NCBI GenBank assembly: GCA_021399435.1
Contig: JAJTUP010000118.1
Coordinates: 62,001-126,000, forward strand
Origin: Diaporthe sp. PMI_573
Lineage: Eukaryota > Ascomycota > Sordariomycetes > Diaporthales > Diaporthaceae
Direction: 5' to 3'
DNA: 64,000 nt
Positions 11,308 through 20,964 of this stretch are shown here, piece by piece; the first letter of the stretch is position 1, and every line of letters begins with the position of its first letter. Below the pieces are notes generated by a model. That model saw nothing but the letters and a program-made list of their open reading frames with translations, ran no database searches and was not told the origin of the DNA. A program made the position numbers and the translations under genes.

Positions 11308-13280
11308 ATGTCTTCTATCATGGATTTCTCCGAGACTGCCAGTGCTATTGGCAGCGCCAGCCAGTGCAGCCACCTGGACGATTCTGAACTTACAGTGGCC
11401 ACCGGTGCGCTGACACCATCGTCTTCGTCAACTCCTAGCATGTCCCGCCCAAGGACATCTCCTGTTTGGGAGTACTGCCGAATAGAAGCAGGCAAGAGTA
11501 CTCCGGTAGCCTGGGTCGACTCCAACGGAACGAAATGGTGGCATTGCCAGCCCTGCTTCGACAAGAAAAGAGAGAAGAAATACAACTACTCAGGTGGATC
11601 GTCCACCATCGTCAATCATTTGCGTAAGGAACACAAGATTCTGGTCTCTGGAAGACAAGAAATCCGGCGGGAAGTCACGCAAAATCGTCTTGGAGACATC
11701 ACTGCATTCCTGGCGAATGAAACTCTACACTCCGCCAAGAAACGCAAGGCGACGGCAGAGGCAGATGCACTTGACCAAGCCACCCTGCGCGAGCTGTACT
11801 GCCGCTACACCGTCGCCTGCAGTCTTCCCTTTGCTCATGTTGAACAGCCTGCCTTGAGTTTGTGAAGCGAGCTCTGCAAAATGCACTTTCCTCGATCCAC
11901 ATTGTTCCCGACAACTGGACATCGCCAAATTGTTTGGGCGTAATAGGATTCACAGTTCAATTCGTTACTGAAGATCATGGCCTGCAGTCCCTCGTGGTGA
12001 GGATAAAGGAGCTGGAAGGACAACACAGCGGCGAGAACATGGCAGAAGCCATCATGGAGTTCATACGAGAATATGGAATCGCATCGAAAGTTGGATACTT
12101 CATGATGGATAATGCCACCAACATGAACACCATGATCGACAAAGTCTCTGACGACTTGGAACACGAGTTCGATGTTTTCTACGACCCTCTTCCACACCGA
12201 CTTCGTTGTTTCGGCCACATCATTAATCTGGCCGTGATGGAGTTCCTCATAGGAAAGCGACCACCCACTATAGATTCCTACCGTGGGCCGTCCGATGAGG
12301 AGGTTGATCAATGGAGAAAGCGAGGGGCGATAGGAAAACTTCATAATATCGTGGTTTACATCATGTGGACCCCCCAGCGACTTCAAACGTTTACTGCTCT
12401 CAGCGACGGTCTGAGGTTACGGCGCGACAACGACACTCATTGGAATTCGTGGTACAAAATGGTTGAGTGGGCACTCAGGCCTAAAGTCCGGCAAGCCATC
12501 ACCATATTTTGTGCGCAAGAGCCGGCCCTGCAAGGGGATGTGCTGACTTCCTCTGACTGGGTAACTTTGGCCGAGATACACAAATTTCTTGAGCCATTTC
12601 ACGATGCTATAATGGCCAACGAAGGCATGGGAGACTCCATATCTGACGTTCTGCCTACCATGGATTATCTCCTGCATCACATCGAGGCCTCCAAGGAGGC
12701 GACCACCCAACCCTACTTGGCTACAATGATGGAGGCGGCCTGGGCCAAACTGGCCGACTACTATGAACTGACGGAAGATTCACCGGTCTATTCAGCAGCA
12801 ACAGTATTACATCCTTCTCTCAAGTGGGTTTACATGGAAAAGACGTGGGAGGACAGGAATGAGTGGATTGAGAAAGCTAAAGCCCGCGCGGGGGAACTTT
12901 GGAGGGAAACGTACAAGTCAACCACCTCCTTCTGCGCTGTTTTTCGACCAAGCTCGGCACAAGGGCCATCTACAGGACGGCCAAATGGGTACAAAATGTG
13001 GATGAAAGAGCAGAAGGCTACGATTTTCAGCATGGATGATGATGAGTACGAAGTGTACTGCCGCGAGCCTGTGCTGATGGTATCGGATCCTTTGAAATGG
13101 TGGCTAGAATCGGCCCAGCGAAGGCGATTCCCTAACTTATCCTTGATGGCCATCGACATTCTGTCGATTGCGCCTATGTCTACTGAGACAGAGCGACTCT
13201 TCTCCAAATCCAAACTTACGGTAACTGACCAGCGAGGATCTATGAATATTGAAACTTTGAATCTCTTGGAATGTTTGTGA
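11308..13280 (+). pseudogene. hAT transposase of the 5.2-kb element, damaged
   Basis: Two overlapping frames make one transposase. The first (11308-11865) has a BED zinc finger (C and H residues in WWHCQPCFDKK...NHLRKEHK). The second runs from about 11853 to 13280. Motifs in order are NALSSIHIVPDNWTSPN, YFMMDNATNMN, RLRCFGHIINL, DNDTHWNSWYKM, SPVYSAATVLHPS, and the dimerisation block PMSTETERLFSKSK. At about 11855 the protein passes directly from LPFAHVEQPAL to FVKRALQNA, skipping the roughly 40-50 residues usual in the family and shifting frame. A small deletion is the simplest reading. A TGA at 13278 ends the protein early; the frame then stays open to 13520 with the family-like SWDRSALI. 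Confidence 0.85.
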
Positions 13281-13745
13281 TCCTGGGATAGGAGCGCTCT
13301 AATAGTCCCTTCAGAAGTAAGCATTCCGCTTCGGGAGGTGTTTGGTTGTCTAATTATCGACTCTAGTGTTGCTATATCGACCCGGCAGCAACGGGTACAA
13401 TCTCCGATGCTTAGGATTCTAAGGGTGATAAGGAAGGCGGCCGCGGAGACGTTTTGTTGTTGGATTTTGTTGTTGGATTTTGTTGTTGGATTGTACAGGG
13501 ATTCTAAATGCACTTTATAAAAATAAAAAAAGGCTGGTCTTGTTATTAACTGTAATTATTCTTTGGGTCAGTTATTATAATCGCAATAAGAGGTCCTTTA
13601 GGGCTTTATATCTTTAAGTAATCCCGTCTAGGACTTCAAACTTTAATATTGATCTTGACCCTGAAGTTAAGGGGGAAGTTCTTCCAACACAATTCGACGA
13701 TGGCTTTGGGAAGCTTGGAGGCAGGTACGGCGCAAGGCCACAAGT

Positions 13746-13989
13746 CATGTGTTATGTTTGGACTAATAGTCTAGACCACAGTTTGCACTGTAGTCTAGTC
13801 TGATGGTGACGGACGGACCGATAGTCCAGTCTGCACGTCTCAATCAGACTGCCAGTCCGGTCTGCACAATCTCAGTCAGACTGCCAGTCCAGTCTGACCA
13901 AAGTCAGACGACTGCTAGTTTAGTCTGACCAAGTCAGACGGACTAAAGGGGCAGTCTGAGGTGTCCGGACGGACTATTTGGACTATTAG
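13746..13989. repeat. Right subterminal repeat array of the 5.2-kb hAT element
   Basis: Degenerate units contain CAGACTGCCAGTCCAGTCTG and related palindromic forms. They mirror the left array and end just inside the right terminus at 13997. Confidence 0.7.
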
Positions 13990-14005
13990 GAGCGCTGCCG
14001 GAAGT

Positions 14006-14999
14006 TCGGACTTCCGACCTGCTAGTGAATAGCCTTTCTGAGCGGCAGAGGGACCTTCCTTCCGGTTTGATGAAATGTATGACCTTTTGGCCCGTTGGAT
14101 GTGACAAAAGTAATGAAAAAAGCTTATTTTACTTATCTTGTTTATTCTGTTATTCCGTTATAACAGATTAGTGTGAGAGCCATAACATGATAACAGAATA
14201 ACAGAATAAAAAAATATTAACACGTTATACAGAACAAGCAACAGAATAACAGAACAAGTTGCCCATGTATGTGCAGGAGGAGACTGTCTTTATGGGGAGC
14301 GAGATCCTTCAGAGACGAGTTCGCCGATAGGCGATGCAGCGTACCTGCTGCCGATTTCGTCCAGCTGGCGTCTACTTCTCAATTCCCTGCGCAAGGCTGC
14401 AGACGTACAGCCCGCATGCAGCACTTCAGCTCACATGGTGGCCCCACTGCAGGCTGCAGCAGCCACCCAGGTCCAGTAGCTATCCACTTTAACAACGGGC
14501 AGTCCGAAATACAGTCGGAAATAGGGTTTGACAGAAATCGTTGAGTTGGCAGTTCCCTGGCATGGTGTCAACCGGGCCAGGGTCGAGTTCAGTACAACGA
14601 ATAACACTGGCCCGGTTGGGCGGAGCTATGAGTTGATTCGTTGTAAACTTGGTCCAGTCATTCGATCTAGGGACTCCACGGCTGTTTCGCTTCACATCAC
14701 AAGCTTCTGAAAAGACATCCTCATCATTTTACGTTGTCTCTTTCAGCATCACCGCACTCTCTGGTACGTCCGGCGCCGATGAACCACGAGTCCGGCCAGA
14801 TTCCGAGTCCAAATGCCCGCGTACCGTCTGGTGCTTCGCCACGTAATGCCCTGCGCGAAGTGTTTTTCCAAAGCAACAAAATCTCCCTTTGTGCCTCCAG
14901 CTGCCATCTGATGGACTGTGCTCTCAATTGGCCTCTTTTTGAAAGTTTGCCGCGAGTCAATCATGGCCGGCCGGTAATGACCTCGGCGCGTGACTGACG
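14006..14999. other. Intergenic, repeat-derived DNA without a recognised gene
   Basis: 14133-14252 holds inverted and direct copies of AACAGAATAACAGAA. Several GTTGAGTTG or similar 9-mers occur at 14541 and again at 15430-15485, suggesting the edges of another decayed element. Small open frames show no family pattern. Confidence 0.4.
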
Positions 15000-15158
15000 A
15001 TTAGCTCGACTAGCATACGCTGAAAGTGTTGCTTATCAAAGCGTGAGATGAAGCTATTCGCGCTATTCTGTTCCGTAGGCTTGTTGACGTCCAGTTTCAA
15101 AACAGATGCAATAGTCGCCTGGTTCGATTTCAGTGCGCCTTCGGATTTGAGTTTATAA
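15000..15158 (-). mobile_element. hAT transposase fragment, near copy of 51600-51757
   Basis: This 158-bp stretch is almost identical to 51600-51757, differing at a handful of bases. There it encodes part of a hAT N-terminal region (TIASVLKLDVNKPTEQNIAN). Here it is an isolated scrap with a short deletion/substitution at about 15062. Confidence 0.85.
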
Positions 15159-15696
15159 TTTTCAGTATCTCCGTAAAACCCCTAGACAAAACACTGGCCC
15201 GGCTCAAAACCAGGCGACCCCGATACCTCCTCCCAAGGCCGGATCATTCGCCTCCCTGAGGGACAGGAAAAGGGTGTTTGGCCCAAAGTGAACATCAAAG
15301 AGCGCCAGAGCGTCGAAGAGCTTTTTGGCATTTCACCGCCGATTCGTCCTTGATTCCCAGCAGAGACCCAAACAACTCAACCAACTCAACGGACGACCTA
15401 TATTGAGTGAATTGGCTTAGTAATCGCCGACCTCTCGTTGAGTTGATCAACTGAACGCTTTCGTTGAATGGATTGACGTTGAGTTGGTGTGAGGGAACGA
15501 TCATGTGACTTTCATACTTTATGAATAGTCTCACTTTATGAATATTGTGTAAATAGCTTAAGTCGGAGTTTTCCTTAAGCGTCTCTTTCTTTACTCGTAA
15601 ACAATCATTTTACCCAAGTCACACTCGACCTCGTTCGTGCTCTTGTCCTGTCACAGTTGGCCTAATTGACGAGATATTCGCGACATGCTCCACCAG
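15159..15696. other. Repeat-derived spacer
   Basis: Contains several CAACTCAAC/GTTGAGTTG motifs in both orientations (15376-15395, 15434-15447, 15476-15487), resembling hAT subterminal repeats. No gene recognised. Confidence 0.35.
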
Positions 15697-15909
15697 TTAT
15701 TCCCACCCATTCTCCTCTTCTGCCAGCTCTCCCGCTCGGCCGAGAAATGACGCCATTGACTCTCTTGCGCCCGCCTCGCTTCTGGCGCTGATTTGCGTGG
15801 GAACGAACAGAGGATCCAGGTCGTCGATTATCTTGGCTTGTAGCCACGAACGCAGCACTAGACACATCCCGATTATATCGACTTCGAGGCGGCTGCGCAG
15901 GGGAGTCAC
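15697..15909 (-). mobile_element. hAT transposase C-terminal fragment
   Basis: The minus strand encodes TPLRSRLEVDIIGMCLVLRS followed by a WLQAKIIDDLDPL segment. This matches the C-terminal dimerisation end of the hAT protein at 52650-53876 (TPLRNRLDAGTIGLIQTLRS). The fragment abuts the stop codon of the neighbouring GH93-like gene. Confidence 0.75.
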
Positions 15910-17373
15910 TCAGTTGGTCGGGCTGTTACCGCAAGCAGGGAATCCTTCAGCACCGGGGCCCTCACCAGCAGGTCCCGGCACGATGAAATCACCTGCAGTA
16001 AAGACACTCATGTTGGAGCCATACATGCCACCATTGTAGACCTGGACGGTCCTCCCACCATTTCCAGGCAGGACACTCAGGGCTCTGGAGTAGCCGACGC
16101 CATGGCCTTGGCTGCTGACGTTCTTCCATGCGCCGGGGTCGCCGTTTTCCGTGTTTAGGAAGAACTGGTCGTGCGAGGAGTCGCTCACGACGATGGTTCC
16201 TGACGGACCGCCAGCGGGGGTCCAGATGACGTACGGGCCTGCGTCCGAGGTCCCCTCCGGCGTCCTTAGGATATTGTCCTCCTCGTCCGCGCCGAACTCG
16301 AGGGGCGAGTCGGCGATCTTGTAGTGGGTTGCGTAGGGAGACCCGTTGTCGGTGCCGGTGGCGGGGTCCGTCCAGAGGCCGACCTCGTACGTGCACATCC
16401 ATTTCCCGTTGCCGATCTGGGAGACGGTGATCATACCCGGGCGCTGGGTGTAGTTTGCATAGGCAACGTCGTTGACGACGTCACCCCACGATATTAGGTC
16501 ACTGCTGGACTGGTGCGCGAGCTTCTGGCCGTAGTCGGGATCGCGCTGGTCCGAGTAGTATACGTGGAGCTGGTTATCGTAGGCGAGAATGAAGGGCTCC
16601 CATACGCAGGGCTAAGTTGACCAAACGGGAGCATTGTTAGCATGTATACGTTTTGCCTTTGTCCTTTTGTGTGTGTGTGTGTGTGTTGTGATGTTGTTAG
16701 ACCACAGCAGTTGCGAGAGATCACCACCAGCATCCCATATAACATACCGCACCATTGTCCGTGTTAGGTGGCCCACCATAGGCCACGGTTGAGACATAGT
16801 CCCAAGAAACACTAGAATGTCAGGTTAGAACCCTACTTTGAGTAATTTTATTATCAGCAAATTGAGTGTGTTACCCTACCCTTTGTCCGTGCTAGCATAC
16901 AACTGGATATTGGTACTGGAGCGATCGGCAGGAATACGGTTGGCAGACAAGAGAATCGTCCCGGGCTGATACTCTCCAAATGGCTGAGAGAGCTCGTACA
17001 GGAACGGCTGGAGGATGATGCCACCAGCCAGACTAGCATTGCCGTCCAAGTAAGCCTTTGAGAGCTCAGACCATGACGCCCCGTAGTCGGTACTGTTGTG
17101 GATGATCTGGTATGGGCCGTCGGGTGGAAAGAAAGATGAGGTGGCCAAGATGGTAATATTCCCCCCTCCTCCCTGCTGCTGCTCGCAGTTTTTGTTGAGG
17201 AGGACGGATCGTCCGTAGGAGCCTGCCTTATTTGTCCAGTTGGCTGGTGGGGCAAACACAGTTGCGTTCTGGACGAAAGAAGGAGCTGGAAGCGCACTTC
17301 CACTTGCACTTGGCTTTGCCTCCACGATAGTGGAGGCTACTAATAGCAGTGGCAGTAAGAGAGAGCTCATCAT
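15910..17373 (-). CDS. Secreted BNR/Asp-box exo-glycosidase-like protein (GH93-type)
   Basis: Three exons on the minus strand: 17373-16880, 16811-16748 and 16611-15910, with introns of 68 nt (GTAGGG...TAG) and 136 nt (GTATGT...TAG). All junctions keep frame and join DKG to VSWDYVS and NGA to PCVWEPF. The protein has 419 residues and begins with a signal peptide (MMSSLLLPLLLVASTIVEA). Motifs typical of GH93 exo-arabinanase-like and BNR proteins are SYGRSVLL, YGASW, WEPFILAYDNQLHVYYSDQR, DYGQKLAHQ and RPGMITV. The likely role is trimming of extracellular plant polysaccharide. The stop codon lies directly against a hAT scrap, so the original C-terminus may be lost. Family assignment is from motifs only. 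Confidence 0.8.
16669..16686. repeat. GT/CA microsatellite inside intron 2 of the GH93-like gene
   Basis: Nine GT dinucleotides in a row on the plus strand, inside the second intron (16612-16747), whose 136-nt length is large for this window. Confidence 0.9.
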
Positions 17374-18584
17374 TTGCGCCGTGAATTTCTTGTCAGATGC
17401 CTAAGAGGCTTGTACATTGTCTCCTTTCTTATTGTCCCATATCACACGACAAGAGCTCCTCGTTAAATCTATTCTCTTGATCAGCCCCACAAGTGTTTTT
17501 GGCGTTGACCCCTCACTTCTTTTAACCGCCCAGTGGTCTCGTGACATATTCCTACATACATAGGTAGTCTCATGGGCCCAGAGTAGTTCATTTTCTGCCT
17601 CAATGCTATGATTGGTGTACTATAGGTATAGCGTTCAATTTTTAACGTAACTCATGACTTCATCATTCTCAGATCAGTTAAGCAGATGCATTGGCATTTC
17701 CTCTCTGCAGGCTCAAGTGCTTACTACCCCAACCACTTCGATATTGTCATTCGATCTGGTGCCTGTAGTGTAACCATTGTAGGCGCGCTAGTCACATTTG
17801 TCCATTGCATATGCACATATAGATTTAGCCTAAAATGCTTTCTTTTTTGTTGGTGTTTTTGTTGCTGACAACAGAACTAACCTACAAAGGATTAGAGGTT
17901 CGGAGATTATGGTTGGCTGGCTTAGCTGTTGAGCATTCGTCACTTAGAATCGCTGCACAGACAGAATTGACATGCCCCAGAAATACTGTCAATCTGTGCA
18001 GAGCACAGTCGAATCGGGGGATGAGCCACCGCTAACTAAAATATTTATATATTCAAACCTACGGTACTTTGGGAATCTCTGCGCCTGGTACTGACACAAC
18101 ATGGGCACTTGGCAGAGCGTTTTACTGCCAGGTGCTTACCGCAATGGGTAGTTTTCAACCAGCACAGTATAGCAGGGCAAGTCACGGCAGAACGCAGTAC
18201 AGTATGCACGCACGCCGTCGCGTTACCGACATTTCCGTTGTTCTGGAACGCCCAACTGGTATATGAGTTCCTAATTGCCGAGTTACCTTGAATCCTAGCA
18301 TACCCACTGGTTTCTACGCTGTGTGGCCATGGCAGAGGATATGGAGCACGAATCAAGCATATCAGCTGTTCCCCAAGATCCGTCATATTCAAATGAGACG
18401 ACCTTTGTTCCCCTCCAGAATAGGCGCGCCCTGATGCTGATGAATGTCACGCTCCGTTCTGTCGGGTGAAGCCGGGGCAGCTTTATATCATCCCAGTCCA
18501 GCACAATATGCCTCGACGACTCGTACCCTAGGTAGATGAGAATACCAAAGTTTTAATTACGGAAAACCAACGTGGACCTCAAGG
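17374..18584. other. Intergenic; upstream region of the GH93-like gene and weak ORFs
   Basis: 17374-17640 is the likely promoter of the minus-strand GH93-like gene. At 18045-18504 two overlapping minus-strand open frames (115 and 69 codons) occur in different frames. One contains several cysteines, but I recognise neither and found no splice model joining them. Confidence 0.35.
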
Positions 18585-19226
18585 ATGGCGTTCTCGATCA
18601 TGATAAACGAGATGATGGCCTCGAAAAAGACAAAGTATATCCTGGAAGGCATCAGGGCGGGTTCCGAAAGTTCTATATCTCTTTCGGATGTGTTCAAGAC
18701 AGGTCTAATCATCATTCCCGAGTATTCTGTGCGCAAGGGACTTCGACAATTCTTCCGCCGCATGCCAACCCAGCTCTATGACTACCGGGCCCTTTGCGAG
18801 ACCCTTAAATCTCTGCCAATTGATGTTCTTGAAGGACGCAACTTGCGGGGCATCATGGGCGACATGAGAAGAGGCAAGAGCGACTGGGATCCTGACGAGA
18901 GAAGAGAGATTGAAGGGTTGAAGAGTCTGGCACGAGACTCGGCTTTTAGGTTGTTATATTTATTCCTCATCGACGATGGGGAGGCCAGGGATCAAAATTC
19001 GGCCTACAATGCGGCTTTTTTTGTCGTCTCACATCGCAGGATTTTCAAGTATAGGACCCGGAAGATGGTTCGAGAAGCATTTGAGGACCGTTTCAATGTC
19101 TCGTACAAGCAGCGGCAGAATTTGGACAAATGGCCTATCGGGGAGCAGGAGGAGGGAAGTGACGTAACTACAGAGGATGAAGGCTTCTGTGGCTTTGACT
19201 CTGACTTCGATTCCTACTCTGATTGA
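18585..19226 (+). CDS. Hypothetical protein, 213 aa
   Basis: An uninterrupted ATG-initiated frame with biased composition. It has an amphipathic, basic middle (KGLRQFFRRMPTQLYDYRAL), a helical DERREIEGLKSLARDSAF segment, and a strongly acidic tail ending in FCGFDSDFDSYSD. There is no signal peptide or transmembrane segment, and I do not recognise a family. The opposite frames are less protein-like. The tail resembles those of fungal orphan proteins. It may be one exon of a longer gene, but no splice sites were required. Confidence 0.5.
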   Translation: MAFSIMINEMMASKKTKYILEGIRAGSESSISLSDVFKTGLIIIPEYSVRKGLRQFFRRMPTQLYDYRALCETLKSLPIDVLEGRNLRGIMGDMRRGKSDWDPDERREIEGLKSLARDSAFRLLYLFLIDDGEARDQNSAYNAAFFVVSHRRIFKYRTRKMVREAFEDRFNVSYKQRQNLDKWPIGEQEEGSDVTTEDEGFCGFDSDFDSYSD

Positions 19227-20160
19227 ATCCTTCTGAGCCAAAAACTGGATATATGGGACTGCGCATGATTAGTTGAAGGTTGGGCGGGTTATTTTTGTCA
19301 AAAGTTGTAATTATGGAGGTCTATTTTGCTCTAAGTTGACCGGCGGAAGCTTTGTTTTCCAGTTGAAAGATAAGAATGCACTTGAAATAATTTACATATT
19401 GCATTGATCCTTGATCCGTTTGTCCCCCAATCTAAGTATACAGAACTGGATTTGGGTCCCGCTTAGCTTGGCTCTGGGTACCTTTATGCACTCGTACAGA
19501 TTTGGAATTTATACTGTGTGCACAGCCACGCTTAGTCCCAATTAATCTGCCACTATTTTTGTTATACAACAAAAAGCGGACACTTGTTTCGGTCTACCCT
19601 GTACTGTAAAGTATATGATAGAGCCATGAAAATCAATGCACTCTCTTAGAGTGGTATGCGGATTAAGTACGGCTCTTGCGGTCATCATTGTACTTGTCAG
19701 AGTACTTTGCTCTCTTTAAGCCTGAGCCCAATTTAGCAAAGCGAAGTACCAGACAAAAGTACGAACACTATGTCTCCGGGTGTTTCGTACAGTATCTCTT
19801 CCAAAGTACCCTGAACAAAAATACAATTTAGTCTAATGCAGTTCCATGGAATATTATACTTTAACGTCCCCACGATGGTTATCTGCGGTTGTCCCCGTGG
19901 AACCTAGCCTGCAGGGTTAGGGTGTGGTCTGGCTACGTAAGCCAGCGGCACCCGTAGAAATGCGTAGCTCTTCGAGCTACATCTTGTCAACAGAGCCTGT
20001 GCCTACTGAGGATGGAGCCTGTTTTACATATGATCTCTCAACTTCTCTTATAGACCATCCTTCTTTTCCTTCAATTTCCACATCTAGCAGGGTGAAGAGT
20101 AAGCCTAAATAATCAACGGGTCATGAGGTGCAGAGCTAACGATCTTGTCCTCTCAGCTCA
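19227..20160. other. Intergenic; upstream region of the split zinc-finger gene
   Basis: No coding pattern seen. Moderately AT-rich, presumably containing the promoter of the downstream C2H2 gene. Confidence 0.4.
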
Positions 20161-20956
20161 ATGGAAATCTCAAGTTTCCCCTTCGACATTCCACTTCCAG
20201 ACCCAGTGTATCTCTCAGATCAAACATTCTTCATCCATCCGGAGTACGATACATTTTCAGCGCAGGACCATTCCGTCCAGTCACCGTCAACACTGCCTCC
20301 GTCACCTAGATTAGGCGCATTCGCGGAGGACGGATACCAAAGCAATCAACGCTTTGGCATCAAACAAAGCTCTCCTCTCAATTATTTCAGTTTCAATCCA
20401 GTCTCATCACAGTCCGAGTTCAGTCAAGCCACATTATTAAGATACCCGGCCTCACCCTTGGTTGACAGAGCAGTCGATGACCAGATCATCTCGACCATAG
20501 ATCCTCACCACAGCTCAGCTCTAATTACGCACGATGGTATCAATTTCGACGACTTCTGCAATTCTCCAACGGCCTACTCAACCCCCCCGGACGGCGCCAA
20601 CCAGTCCGCGGAACCAACAGTGCCTCTAAAACATACATCATCTGAAAAAGCAAGTCACGAAGGGGACAATCTTGCACAAATGAGAAACGAGAATGATAAC
20701 TCCTTGGCTGACACAAGTGATACGTCTGTACTTGAGCTCAACACGCCGGCAGACATGAGCATCATGGTTGCCTCAGATAATCCGGGTCCTTGCTTGGACG
20801 AGACAAATCACTCGGAGGTATCGTCAATTGAAGAGGCGTCCGCGTCTGTTCAGTCTGCATTATTGCCGTCGACCCATCAAAGATCCGGAAAGTGTAACCC
20901 ACCAAAGGAAAAACCAGCGGCATTAAAGGCGTCTGCGAACGCTTACAAATGCGGGT

Positions 20957-20964
20957 ACCCCCAG
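20957..20964. repeat. Target-site duplication, left copy (ACCCCCAG)
   Basis: ACCCCCAG occurs here and at 23996-24003, on either side of the 3.03-kb element. The length is that expected for a hAT insertion. Confidence 0.92.

Larger units (their letters stand above)
8790..13997 (+). mobile_element. 5.2-kb hAT transposon with 8-bp TSD and nested element
   Basis: The left terminus reads CAGCGCTCCTAATAGTCC (8790-8807) and the right end is its exact reverse complement (13980-13997). Both are flanked by CCGGAAGT. The CAG...CTG ends and the 8-bp duplication are as expected for hAT elements. The plus-strand transposase (11308-13280) has a BED finger and a dimerisation domain. Inside both termini lie subterminal arrays of GGACTG/CAGTCC-type repeats. 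A 922-bp inverted-repeat element (9940-10861) is nested in it. The transposase is damaged, so the element probably cannot move without help. Confidence 0.92.
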
